Below the pieces are notes generated by a model. It searched no databases, was not told the origin of the DNA, and saw only the letters and a program-made list of their open reading frames with translations. Shown piece after piece: positions 23,479-32,172 of a stretch of DNA of 45,911 nt. The stretch covers positions 1 through 45,911 of the forward strand of contig DKLF01000077.1 of the NCBI GenBank assembly GCA_002455655.1, given 5' to 3'. Positions within the stretch are counted from its first letter, which is position 1, and each line of letters begins with the position of its first letter. A program made the position numbers and the translations under genes. The stretch comes from Oscillibacter sp. UBA6647. GTDB lineage: Bacteria; Bacillota; Clostridia; Oscillospirales; Oscillospiraceae.

Positions 23479-25199
23479 TGGAGATTCAGGAGCACGAGCA
23501 GCGCCGGGCGAAAAACCAGGTCTGGACGGCGGCGGAGGAATACGAGTTTGAGCCGGAGCTGAAAACCTATGATGCCGAAGGCCGCGCGGATTTATACTGG
23601 AACACGGTGGCGGGCTGCGTCCGCCGGGACTGGGGCGGTGAACTGGAAAGTCTGTTTGCTTCCTTCGATGGCTTGCCGGACCGCCGGATTTATGAGCAGC
23701 TTGCGTGGTTGGGACTGGAGAGCGCGGCGTTTGCCCGGGAACAGGACCGCCGCCCTGCCATGGCGGCGCTGCGGCAGAGCTATGCCCGCAAAACGCTGGA
23801 GGCATTTGAACGGGCTTCTTCGGATCGGCTTGTCCATGTTCTTTCGGTCGGACGCTGCCGGGAGATTTTGGGACAGGACTGCGGGCTGAAGGGCAGCGAC
23901 CGGGAGCTTCTGGCCGCGCTGGACCTGCCGGGAGAGCTGGACGGGGCGGCGCTTGCCCAGCGGTTGGGGCAGACCCTTGCGGTCTGGTTTGGCTATGCGC
24001 CCGCGGATACCCCAGATGCCGAAGACCCGGAGAAGCTGCGAGCCGTGAGAAGACTGCGCCTGTTTGGCAGGCGGCAGAAGAATAAAGCCCCTTTGCCCAG
24101 CCTTCGGGAGTTTGGCTTCGGCTTTGGAGAGCACGCGCAGGCTGTGGAGGGGGACGGCGGCCCCGCGCCCCAGCGGCGGCTGGGAGAGATGACTCTGGCA
24201 CAGAGCGAGGAGGCTCTCCGGGCCTATATTTCCAGTTATTTCGGCGCGTCGCTGTACCCGACGGACAAAGTGCAGCGCTTGGAGCGGGAGCTGTGCACGG
24301 GGGACCACAAGGGCTGCAACCTTTATTATGCACGGGGCGGGGCGGAGCTTGACAAGCACGCTCGGGGCTTCGCGGCGGAGCAGCGCCGAGCGGCGCTGCG
24401 GCAGATGGAGAAGAACAAGGCGGCCTATGAGGCAAACTCCACCGTCAACCGGATGACCGTGGCCCGACTGACCGCCCGTATCCGCAACGCCATGCAGACC
24501 CATTTGCAGCCTGAAACCGTGCGCACCTCCGCGGGGCTGCTGGACGCGGCGCGGGTCTGGCGGGCGGAGTGTCTGGGAGACGACAAGGTGTTTACCCGCA
24601 CTTTGCGGGGGGACCCCGGGGATTTGTGCGTGGACCTTTTGCTGGATTCCTCCACCTCCCAGATTTCCCGGCAGGAGACTGTTTCCACGCAGGGGTATAT
24701 GATAGCGGAGAGCCTGACGCGATGCGGCATTCCCGTGCGGGTGACGGCGTTTTGTTCTCTTAGCGGCTACACAGTTTTGACCCGCTTCCGGGACTATGGG
24801 GAGACGGATCGGAACGAGATGATCTTTCACTATTTCACCACCGGCTGCAATCGGGACGGGCTGGCTGTCCGCGCGTTGGGCCGGGATTTGGAGGATGCGC
24901 CCTGCGAGCACCGGCTGGTGATTCTCCTGTCTGACGCAAAGCCCAACGATGTGATTAAAATTGCCCGGAGCGGCGGCTTCCGGGATTATGCGGACCGCAT
25001 GGGCGTGGTGGATACGGCGCAGGAGGTGCGCAGCCTTTCCCGCACCGGCGCGGCCGTAGTGTGCGTTTTTACCGGGGAGGATGAGGACTTGTCTGCCGCC
25101 CGGACTATCTACGGGCGAAATTTCACCCGCATCCGGCGGCTGGACCAGTTTGCCGACACAGTGGGAACGCTTCTCCAGAATCAGATTTGCAACCTGTGA
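23478..25199 (+). CDS. VWA-domain partner protein of the MoxR ATPase
   Basis: The 573-residue protein has a long helical N-terminal region (about 1-370) and a C-terminal von Willebrand A domain with the metal-ion-dependent adhesion motif DSSTS (about 389) in VDLLLDSSTSQ, then a conserved SDAKPND. This layout matches CbbO/NorD-like partners that bind clients through a divalent metal. The overlap with the upstream ATPase stop and the shared promoter indicate one complex. No transmembrane segment is evident, so it is probably cytoplasmic. A terminator follows directly. Confidence 0.85.
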   Translation: MEIQEHEQRRAKNQVWTAAEEYEFEPELKTYDAEGRADLYWNTVAGCVRRDWGGELESLFASFDGLPDRRIYEQLAWLGLESAAFAREQDRRPAMAALRQSYARKTLEAFERASSDRLVHVLSVGRCREILGQDCGLKGSDRELLAALDLPGELDGAALAQRLGQTLAVWFGYAPADTPDAEDPEKLRAVRRLRLFGRRQKNKAPLPSLREFGFGFGEHAQAVEGDGGPAPQRRLGEMTLAQSEEALRAYISSYFGASLYPTDKVQRLERELCTGDHKGCNLYYARGGAELDKHARGFAAEQRRAALRQMEKNKAAYEANSTVNRMTVARLTARIRNAMQTHLQPETVRTSAGLLDAARVWRAECLGDDKVFTRTLRGDPGDLCVDLLLDSSTSQISRQETVSTQGYMIAESLTRCGIPVRVTAFCSLSGYTVLTRFRDYGETDRNEMIFHYFTTGCNRDGLAVRALGRDLEDAPCEHRLVILLSDAKPNDVIKIARSGGFRDYADRMGVVDTAQEVRSLSRTGAAVVCVFTGEDEDLSAARTIYGRNFTRIRRLDQFADTVGTLLQNQICNL

Positions 25200-25238
25200 A
25201 AATTTGAAAGGTCCGGCGAGAGCCGGCGCTTAAAAATG

Positions 25239-25277
25239 TAGGGGTCCCGCCTTTTGGCGGGGCCTCTGCGTTTTTTT
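25239..25277 (+). terminator. Rho-independent terminator
   Basis: AGGGGTCCCGCC pairs with GGCGGGGCCTCT (with wobble), followed by seven T. A closely related hairpin recurs at 29134-29162. Confidence 0.85.
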
Positions 25278-25312
25278 AGCCGAATGCGGGAATCGATGGC
25301 TGTTGCTGGTGA

Positions 25313-26308
25313 ATGGTATGGCAATGGAGGGGCCGATGTCGGGCAGAGGGCTATGTCAGCTACTCCATGACGGACGAGGTGCTTCGCACCCGCAGGCAGG
25401 CGCTGGGCACATATTTTAATAAGACCGGACAGGAAGTGGCCTGTGTCAGTACACCGATTTTTGACGAGGCGGGCGAGCTGCGCATGGTGGTGACATACAG
25501 CCGCAGACTGGATATTCTGGAGACGTTTCAAAAGGAGCTGCAGCGGGAAAAGGAAAAGCTCAAGGGCTATCAGGCCGCCATGGAGATGACCGATTACCGC
25601 GGGGAAAATCAGGTTGTGGCGGACGACCCAGCCACCCGGAAGATATTTTCCATTCTGGAAACGCTGGCACGGATGGACAGCACGATTATGCTTTACGGAG
25701 AGTCCGGCGTGGGTAAGGAAGTTGCCACCAACTTCATCCGCCGCCACAGCGGAAGGAAGAACGCGGTATTTGTGCCGGTGAACTGCGCGGCCATCCCCAA
25801 TGAGCTGATTGAGGCTGAGCTTTTTGGTTATGAAAAAGGGGCCTTTACTGGCGCTTTGAAGGAGGGCCGGGCCGGCTTGTTCGAGGTGGCCAACGGCGGA
25901 ATTATCTTTATGGACGAGGTGGGAGAGCTGCCCCTGACTGCGCAGGCAAAGCTTCTCCGGGTACTGGAGAGCGGAGAGTTCCGCCGCGTAGGAGCTGGCA
26001 AATTTGCAAAATTACAGTTGGCCCGGCAACATCCGGGAACTGCGCAACACCATTGAGCGCTTTGTGCTCATTGGGGAGCTATCCTCGTGGGAGACGGAAA
26101 TAGGCGGAGGCAATGCCGCCAAGGAGGCGGCCCCCCGGCCCTGCCCGAGGGGCAGAGACCGCTGAAGCAGGTGATGGCGGAATTGGAGGCGTCTTATATC
26201 CGTCGGGTTCTGGAGGAGAATGGCGGAGACGTGGACAAAACCGCAGACTGTTTACAGGTCAGCCGCTCCGGGCTTTATAAAAAACTGAAAGCAGCAGGCC
26301 CGGATTAA
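25313..26308 (+). pseudogene. Sigma-54-dependent activator, truncated with internal deletion and two frame changes
   Basis: Such regulators sense a signal through a PAS-type domain, hydrolyse ATP on a AAA+ domain touching sigma-54, and bind DNA with a Fis-type helix-turn-helix. Readable parts are a PAS remnant (VACVSTPIFDEAGELRMVVTYSRRLD in pieces), Walker A GESGVGKE, the sigma-54-contact GAFTGA, and Walker B FMDEVGELP up to EFRRVGAGK near 25990. The sequence then jumps frame to NYSWPGNIRELRNTIERF, losing roughly 100 residues of the AAA+ core. Near 26140 it returns to the first frame for the helix-turn-helix (DVDKTADCLQVSRSGLYKKLK). The N-terminus is also missing. It cannot work, yet its likely target promoter survives just downstream. 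Confidence 0.9.
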
Positions 26309-26383
26309 GCGTGTCTGCGTAAAAATTGCAAGCTGTCTATATTTTTAGGCTTTTTAGAACAATTATAAACATCAGACAAAATG

Positions 26384-26393
26384 TTCAATTGAA
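26384..26393. promoter_or_regulatory. Palindrome, possible activator site
   Basis: TTCAATTGAA is a perfect 10-base palindrome centred about 58 bases before the predicted sigma-54 start site, flanked by partly symmetric ACAAA/TTTGT. It is a candidate binding site for the neighbouring broken regulator. Confidence 0.4.
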
Positions 26394-26419
26394 ATTTGTG
26401 CAAAATATATTCTTTGAAA

Positions 26420-26435
26420 TGGCAAGGTAATTGCT
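26420..26435 (+). promoter_or_regulatory. Sigma-54 promoter of the TRAP operon
   Basis: TGGCAAGGTAATTGCT matches the -24/-12 consensus (TGGCACG-N4-TTGCW) with the required ten bases between GG and GC. It lies about 50 bases ahead of the TRAP binding-protein gene and downstream of a sigma-54 activator gene, the standard arrangement. Confidence 0.85.
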
Positions 26436-26486
26436 CTAGGGTTGATAAGGCACGATTTATTGCCAATTTAAATATGGAGGAAGACT

Positions 26487-27576
26487 ATGAAGATGAAAAA
26501 GTTAAGCGCACTGCTCATGGCCGTGCTTTCGGTCAGCACTCTGCTGGCCGGGTGCGGCGGCGGCAGCCAGGGCTCTCAGGGCTCTCAGGCGGGTGGAGAA
26601 ACCTACAAAATCCAGTTGGCCGGTTCCGTGGCTGAAGAGCATCCCATCACTCAGGGCTTATACAAGTTTGAAGAGCTGGCGGAGAAATACTCCGACGGCC
26701 GCATCGAGGTGGAGGTTTATCCCAACGGCCAGCTTGGCTCCAACAGAGAGTATTACGAGCAGTGCCGGCAGGGCAACATCCAGATGGCCGAGGGCGGTGC
26801 CGTGGTGCTGGCCAACTTTACCGACAGCTTCAAGTTCATGCAGCTTCCCCTATCTGTTCAACAGCCGCGAGTCCATCCAGAACTTCCTGAACAGTGAGGA
26901 CGGCAAGGCGCTGACCAAGAAAATCGCCTAGGAGAGCGGCATTTATCCTCTGGCGTTCTTTGAAAACGGCTGGCAGGCCCTGACCAACTCCGTGCGGGAA
27001 GTTAAGACCCCCGCAGACCTGAAGGGTCTGAAGATTCGTACGCAGGAGAACGACATCCTGCTGAAGGTTTACACCGACATGGGCGGCAACCCCATGCCCA
27101 TGGCCTTCTCCGAGCTGTTCACCGCCATGCAGCAGAAAACCGTCGACGGTCAGGTGAATCCCGCGCTGATCGCCTCCACCGGCAACTATGACGAGGTGCA
27201 GAAGTATATCACCGATGTGGCCGCCGTTTACGACGCCACGGCCATTTCCATCAACTATGACTTTTATTAGTCCCTGCCCGCCGAGCTTCAGACCGCGGTG
27301 GATCAGGCCGCGCAGGAGGCCACACAGTATCAGCTCAAGCTGTCCGCCGAGGGCGAAGAGGGCGCGTTTGAGGAGCTGGCCGCCGGCGGCATGACCGTCA
27401 CCCGGCTCACCGACGAGGAGCGCGAAGCGTTTAAGGTCACCACCACCGACGTGTACGACTGGTTCCGCCAGCAGGGTACCGAGCCGAATCTGGACACCTA
27501 CATGGAGAAAATTCAGGTTTGCAACGACAAGTTTACCAACGGCGAGCTGGAAGCAATCACCGGCGTAGAGAAGTAA
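26487..27576 (+). pseudogene. TRAP transporter solute-binding lipoprotein (DctP), frameshift plus two in-frame TAG
   Basis: DctP proteins capture organic acids outside the membrane for the DctQ/DctM permease. ATG follows GGAGGA; a lipoprotein signal ends in LLAGC. The frame breaks at a C4 run (26847-26850): QLP-LSVQQP should read QLPYLFNSRES, one C too many. Beyond this the correct frame holds two TAG codons, at 26929-26931 (KKIA*ESGIYPLAFFENGW) and 27268-27270 (NYDFY*SLPAELQ). Otherwise the sequence stays well conserved to the C-terminus, so decay is recent. Sequencing error could explain one but hardly all three lesions. Confidence 0.9.
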
Positions 27577-27590
27577 GTACGCATGAAATT

Positions 27591-27627
27591 CCGCTGCCTC
27601 CCGGAAGTCTCCGGGAGGCGGCAGCGG
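27591..27627 (+). other. Intercistronic hairpin between dctP and dctQ
   Basis: CCGCTGCC-TCCCGG pairs with CCGGGA-GGCGGCAGCGG with a three-base bulge. It has no T-run, so it is probably an mRNA-stabilising or attenuating stem that keeps the binding protein more abundant than the permease, as is common in transporter operons. Confidence 0.5.
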
Positions 27628-27640
27628 AGAGGAGATAACA

Positions 27641-28186
27641 ATGGCAAAAGCAAACCAGATTTTGGACCGGGTTTTGAATTTCTTTGAAACCTATGTCTGC
27701 GCCGCTCTCTTTTTTATCACCTGCGCCATTATTTTTATTCAGGTGGTATTCCGGGCTTTGGGACTTCCCGTGGGCTGGACGGAGGAAAGCGCCCGTTACC
27801 TGTGTATCTGGGTCATTTATCTTGCGGCCAGCAAGGGCGTGAGAAACGGCAACCACATGTCGGTGGACCTGCTGCCCATGATTCTCAAGGGCAAGGCCCG
27901 GGTCATACTGTATATCATCGCATCTTTGATTTCTCTGGCGTTCTTTTTCATGCTGTGCTATGTGGGCATGCAGGTTCTCAGTTCCATGGGCGTGCGGCCC
28001 CAGTATTCCGCAGCCAACAAAATAAATATGCAGTTTGCATACGCGGCGCCTTATGTGGGCGCGGGTATGATGATTGTAAGTGGGCTTCAGCGATTGGTGG
28101 TCCTTGTAAAGCAGCTCATCGGCGTTCTTCCCACGGAAGAGACTGAAAGCGAAAAAATGATGAAGCAGGAAGAAGAAGCAGAATGA
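27641..28186 (+). CDS. TRAP transporter small permease subunit (DctQ)
   Basis: The 181 residues form four predicted membrane helices, the usual DctQ layout. The family signature appears as GWTEESARYLCIWVIYLAASKGVRNGNHMSVD, where the cytoplasmic W-x-E-E and R motifs are conserved (given here in full only as landmarks: WTEESARYL and GNHMSVD). ATG follows AGAGGAG. The stop overlaps the next ATG as ATGA. The gene itself looks intact, but both partners are damaged, so the product is probably without function. Confidence 0.88.
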   Translation: MAKANQILDRVLNFFETYVCAALFFITCAIIFIQVVFRALGLPVGWTEESARYLCIWVIYLAASKGVRNGNHMSVDLLPMILKGKARVILYIIASLISLAFFFMLCYVGMQVLSSMGVRPQYSAANKINMQFAYAAPYVGAGMMIVSGLQRLVVLVKQLIGVLPTEETESEKMMKQEEEAE

Positions 28187-29015
28187 ATGCAGGATTGATT
28201 TTGATTGGCACCTTTTTTATTCTGCTGGTGCTGAACGTCCCCATCGCTTGGTCCATCGGCATGTCCGTGACGTTGTACATGCTTACCTCCGGTTCCTTTG
28301 GCCTTTCCTATATTGCCCAGACCATGTTTACAGCCTGCGATTCCTTCACGCTGATGGCGATTCCGCTGTTTATTCTGGCGGGCGCACTGATGGAGGGCGG
28401 CGGTCTGAGCAAACGGCTGATTGACTTTGCCGACTCCATGGTGGGCCACAGGCAGGGCGGCTTGGCAATTGTCACCGTTCTGGCCTGCATGTTCTTCGGC
28501 GCTATCTCCGGCTCTGCGGCGGCCACCGTGGCCACCATCGGCGTCATCATGGTTCTCTCCATGATTAAGCAGGGCTATTCCAAGGGCTTTTCCTATGCGC
28601 TGATCGCCGCCGCCGGCGTGCTGGGCGTGCTGATTCCGCCGTCCATTATGGCGTGGCAACCAACGCCTCCATCGCCACCATGTTCATGGGCGGCTTTGGC
28701 CCCGGTATCCTGTGCGGTGTTCTGCTGATTGGCATCGTGACCCAGTTGATGCTGGACCCGGAGGCGGACATGGCGCAGGCGGAGGAGCTGGTGGACTTTA
28801 TGGTCCGGCTGGGCCTTCCCGTAACCATGGAGGACATCCGTCTGGATCAGGTCCCGGAGGAGGAGCTTATGGCATGGTGCCGCAAGCAGTGCGTTCCCGG
28901 CAACCGGCTGGACGCCATCGCGCAGGGCATCACCGCGGAGGAACTGATGCGGGCGATGCACGCGGCCTCTGCCTTCGGAGCGACCCGCAAACAGCGGGCA
29001 AAATCGCAGAGCTGA
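28183..29015 (+). pseudogene. Chimera: TRAP large permease (DctM) head joined to iron-type alcohol/glycerol dehydrogenase tail
   Basis: The N-terminal 155 codons are DctM (membrane helices, FFGAISGSAAATVATIG, GVLIPPSI). At about 28648 a small deletion shifts the frame: PPSI-MAWQPT should read PPSI...YGVATNASIATMFMGG, which continues in another frame to GVLLIG (about 28735). There it joins in frame to QLMLDPEADMAQAEELVDFM and RLGLPVTMEDIRL, the C-terminal helical domain of GldA-type dehydrogenases, which ends at 29015. So one large deletion removed most of DctM and the N-terminal catalytic part of a following dehydrogenase gene. Confidence 0.85.
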
Positions 29016-29039
29016 ATCAAACCGGATTGTCACATAAAG

Positions 29040-29073
29040 GCGAGGGGCCGTTCTTTAAAGAACGGCCCCTCGC
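29040..29073 (+). terminator. Strong hairpin behind the TRAP/dehydrogenase relic
   Basis: GCGAGGGGCCGTTCTT pairs perfectly with AAGAACGGCCCCTCGC. The T-run is poor, but a second hairpin at 29134-29162 is followed by ATTTT. Confidence 0.7.
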
Positions 29074-29198
29074 TTCAATCTGTCGAAGAAGCTCAAATGA
29101 CGGGGAGGTGCCATACGGGTTTCGCCACAGACTGAGGGGTCCCACCTTTTGGCGAGGCCCCTGCCCTATTTTGGAGGGGAGAAAACAGCACGAAAAGC

Positions 29199-31160
29199 TT
29201 ATTCTTTGGGAATGCAGATACGCTGGCATTTCACAAGGTTCTCAAAGTCCACATTGGGGTTTGCTGCCATGATCGCAGTGGGAGGGAGGTTAAACTGATT
29301 TGCAATCCGGTTGAGGGTGTCTCCGCACTTGACGGTGTAGCGGCAGGCCGCCCCCTGGCAGCGATTCATGGGGATAAGGATATACGTGCCCTCCTTCAGG
29401 CAGTAAAGCTGCATGTTGGGGTTGCTTCGAATAATGCTCTCCACGCTGACACAGTGGGCTTTTGCGATTTTGCAGATGTTGTCGCATTTTTTCACTCTGT
29501 ACAGGAACGTATCGGTGGAAGCCTGCGGCTGTGTGGATGGCTGGGTGGACGGTTGTACAGACGGCTGCGTAGGCATCTGCGCGGGGGGTTCCATATCGGC
29601 CGGAATGCAGATCACGCTTCCAATGCGCAGGTTCTGGGGATCCAGACCGGAGTTGAGGTCCATGATACTCCGCACGCTGACGCCGTACGTCTGGGAAAGC
29701 TTCCAGAGGGTGTCGCCCTGCCGAATCGTATAGGGGAAGGTTTCATCCCCGCAGATAGAGGGCAAAGCAGTCGGTGCGGTGGGTTTTGTGGTTGTGGTTT
29801 CCGAAGACTTTGACGTCACAGAGGGGTAGGTAATCTTGGGCGCGGTAATGGTTGGCGCGGTGATAGAGGGAGGGGTAAAAGAGGGCGGCGTGATGCCCGT
29901 AGACGTAATGGATGGGAACGTAAAGGAAGGAGCCGTAATAGTCGGGCCAGTAATGGTTGGAGGCGTAATCGTAATAGGCATCGTAACAGACGGCTCCGGC
30001 GCGGGGGCAAATGGGACACAGATAACAGTGCCCACCTGCAAATTTTGGGATTCCAGCCCAGGATTGAGCTTGAGAATGCTCTGCACGCTAACGCCGTAAA
30101 TCTGGGCGAGCTTCCATAGAGTGTCCCCCTGTTGAAGCGTATAGGAAAACGCTTCGTCCCCACAGACGATGGGGGGCTTCGGTGTAGGCGTGACAGGTTT
30201 GGGGGCGGGTGTAACGGGCTTTGGCGCGGGGGCAAATGGAATGCAGATTACAGTGCCCATCTGTAAATTTTCGGATTCCATCCCGGGATTGAGCTTGAGA
30301 ATGCTTTCTACGCTGACACCGTAAATCTGGGCGAGCTTCCAGATGGTATCTTCCCGTTGAATTGTATAAGAGAAGGTCCCATCCCCGCAGACGACAGGGG
30401 GCTTGGGCGCTGGGACAATGGGCTTAGGCGCAGGCATAACCGGCTTTGGCGCGGGAGTAACCGGCTTCGGAGTGGGCACGAGAGGAATGCAGATCACGTC
30501 TCCAGCCTGCAAATTGTCGGCTTCCAGCCCCGGGTTGAGCTTGAGGATGCTCTCCATACTGACGCCAAAAACCTGCACGAGCCGCCATAAGGTATCGCCT
30601 CGCTGAACCGCATAGGAGAAGGTTTCGTCCCCGCAGATGGGAGACGGCGCGGGCGGAGTCGGCATAGGAGTTGGAACAGGCGTAGGAGTCGGCGTAGGAA
30701 CTGGAGTAGGCATAGGAACTGGAGTAGGCATAGGAGTAGGAGCTGGCGGCTGCGGTGCGGGTGTGGGCGCAAGAGGAATGCAGACTACATCGCCGATTTG
30801 CAGGTTTCGGGCATCCACGCCCGGATTGAGGTCCAGAATGCTTTGCAAGCTGACTCCGTGGGTTTGGGACAGCTTCCACAAGGTGTCTCCAGTACGAATT
30901 ATGTACGAGGAGGCACCCCTTGGGCAAGTGCGGGGCGCGGGTGACGTGGATGGGGGCGACGGAGATACGGAGGATGTGGACGCAGGGATGCAGAGCGTTG
31001 CGCCAATCTTCAGATTCCGTGGATCAACGCCCGGGTTGAGGTCCAGAATGCTCTGGACACTGACGCCGTTTGCCTGAGAGAGCTTCCAGAGCGTATCTCC
31101 GCTTTTGATGGTGTGCTGCATAGAGTTTGAAGGACATGTTTTCGGATACATCTGATACAT
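29199..31160 (-). CDS. Protein with eight LysM repeats and Pro/Thr-rich linkers
   Basis: LysM modules bind N-acetylglucosamine polymers such as peptidoglycan. The 653 residues hold eight modules of about 45 residues, each starting like YTIxxGDTLWKLSQ and ending ICIP. They are separated by low-complexity linkers (PTPMPTPVP, PKPVTPAPKP, and Thr/Ser/Ile-rich stretches). Modules 1-6 are near copies; modules 7 and 8 diverge and contain extra Cys (RVKKCDNICKIAKAHC, YTVKCGD). There is no evident signal peptide or catalytic domain. This fits a spore- or cell-wall-associated structural protein of the SafA kind, deposited without Sec export, but that is inference. ATG at 31160 follows CAAGGTG. Confidence 0.85.
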   Translation of the reverse strand: MYQMYPKTCPSNSMQHTIKSGDTLWKLSQANGVSVQSILDLNPGVDPRNLKIGATLCIPASTSSVSPSPPSTSPAPRTCPRGASSYIIRTGDTLWKLSQTHGVSLQSILDLNPGVDARNLQIGDVVCIPLAPTPAPQPPAPTPMPTPVPMPTPVPTPTPTPVPTPMPTPPAPSPICGDETFSYAVQRGDTLWRLVQVFGVSMESILKLNPGLEADNLQAGDVICIPLVPTPKPVTPAPKPVMPAPKPIVPAPKPPVVCGDGTFSYTIQREDTIWKLAQIYGVSVESILKLNPGMESENLQMGTVICIPFAPAPKPVTPAPKPVTPTPKPPIVCGDEAFSYTLQQGDTLWKLAQIYGVSVQSILKLNPGLESQNLQVGTVICVPFAPAPEPSVTMPITITPPTITGPTITAPSFTFPSITSTGITPPSFTPPSITAPTITAPKITYPSVTSKSSETTTTKPTAPTALPSICGDETFPYTIRQGDTLWKLSQTYGVSVRSIMDLNSGLDPQNLRIGSVICIPADMEPPAQMPTQPSVQPSTQPSTQPQASTDTFLYRVKKCDNICKIAKAHCVSVESIIRSNPNMQLYCLKEGTYILIPMNRCQGAACRYTVKCGDTLNRIANQFNLPPTAIMAANPNVDFENLVKCQRICIPKE

Positions 31161-31256
31161 ATATAAACACCTTGCATCTGTTAAAATTGACGGGAGGAAC
31201 AGCTCGCTGTTCCATCTTATGCAGGGTGCGCACGTTTGCCCCTAAACCGGAGGCAA

Positions 31257-31293
31257 TGAAAAAGCGCGCCGTCCGAAGACGGCGCCTTTTTAT
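31257..31293. terminator. Bidirectional hairpin
   Basis: GCGCCGTC-CGAA-GACGGCGC is flanked by an A-run on the left and a T-run on the right. It lies downstream of the unknown minus-strand gene ending at 31353. Confidence 0.75.
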
Positions 31294-31352
31294 TGCGGAC
31301 GTATGCCGTTCCGGGCATTTGGGACAAAGCGGCCTTGCCGGGTGCGGAGAGG

Positions 31353-31754
31353 TTAGTAGAGAGATTCGGTAAAATCCACTATCTCAATGTTGTCAAATTC
31401 AACGCTGTTGAAATAAAGTCCCGGACCTGCGCTCCTTGTCCGCCAGTCGTATGTAATCCGTGCCTCGATGGGGAACCACCGTCCGGAGGTGCCCTCCTTG
31501 ACCAAGGCCCTAAAAATACCCTTTTGACGATAAGTCTGATTGGGAGTAATGGGGGTGTACTGTTCGGAAGGCTCGAAATTTGACTCCAGCATTAAGAGAG
31601 ATTTTGGCTTGACGCCGTAGTTAATCCAATCCAAAAGGGCCGTTTCAGATTCCTGAGTGGGCAAAAATCGGGCCTCGCCTAAAAAAGTGCCCGTTTCGAT
31701 GTTGTAAGCGTCCACACTGGGGTTGATTAGCTGGGTAAACACGTCCGCAATCAC
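31353..31754 (-). CDS. Protein of unknown function next to the LysM gene
   Basis: The 133 residues (from GTG at 31754) are mostly predicted beta-strand with no signal peptide, membrane segment or Cys. Landmarks are FTQLINPSVDAYNIETGTFLGEARF, split here as FTQLINPSVDAYN and TGTFLGEARF, then GRWFPIEARITYDWRTR and VEFDNIEIVDF. I recognise no family. GTG at 31754 is preceded by GAGGAGAGGA with short spacing; a GTG at 31766 is possible but lacks a binding site. Being next to and on the same strand as the LysM gene, it may act in the same envelope or spore context. Confidence 0.65.
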   Translation of the reverse strand: MIADVFTQLINPSVDAYNIETGTFLGEARFLPTQESETALLDWINYGVKPKSLLMLESNFEPSEQYTPITPNQTYRQKGIFRALVKEGTSGRWFPIEARITYDWRTRSAGPGLYFNSVEFDNIEIVDFTESLY

Positions 31755-31841
31755 TCCTCTCCTCACTGTATTTTATGACGGTGCAGAGCGGAATAACACA
31801 GCGTTTTGGAGATTTTGCAGCCTGAGTTCCGCTGGAAAGGA

Positions 31842-32021
31842 CTACTGGCCACGCCATAGTTCCGGATTCAGCCGGATAAACAGGGCGGCAAAGGGGGACA
31901 GAATCAGCAGACCCAGCCCGTCCATCCCACAAAGGGCCCACGACAGAAAAAGGCCCGCCGCGAGGGCCAGAGCGCCCAGCAGAAGCCGCATGCGCGGCGG
32001 AAGATGAAAGATACGTTTCAT
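31842..32021 (-). CDS. Small membrane protein of unknown function
   Basis: The 59 residues hold two adjacent hydrophobic stretches (LLLGALALAAGLFLSWALCG and LGLLILSPFAALFI). ATG at 32021 sits behind CGGGAGGAACT. An identical binding site and ATG lie 69 bases upstream in frame, inside a direct repeat, so an 82-residue form with a basic N-terminal extension is possible. I recognise no family. Confidence 0.6.
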   Translation of the reverse strand: MKRIFHLPPRMRLLLGALALAAGLFLSWALCGMDGLGLLILSPFAALFIRLNPELWRGQ

Positions 32022-32118
32022 AGTTCCTCCCGGGCGCGTGCGTTGCGCCGCCCGGCCTGCGCGTCTATGTGGGCGCCGATGAGGTTTCATAGTTCCTCCC
32101 GGGCGCGTGCGTTGCGCC
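32016..32118. repeat. 34-base direct repeat duplicating a translation start
   Basis: Bases 32016-32049 and 32085-32118 are identical over 34 positions, with a period of 69 bases. On the minus strand each copy contains GGGAGGAACT and ATG. Because 69 is divisible by three, both starts are in the same frame. Confidence 0.85.
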
Positions 32119-32172
32119 TACCTTGATTCTATAGGAAAATTCCCGCGAAATTCGTCGAAAAACGGTGAGGGG

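Noticed and set aside
26929..27270. Two TAG codons read as amber recoding (pyrrolysine or suppressor)
   Set aside because: The same gene also has a one-base insertion, and its operon partners are broken. Other genes in the window use normal stops.
29199..31160. Repetitive DNA as a CRISPR or tandem-repeat array
   Set aside because: The repeats are in-frame LysM modules and Pro/Thr linkers of one protein. There are no uniform short repeats with unique spacers.
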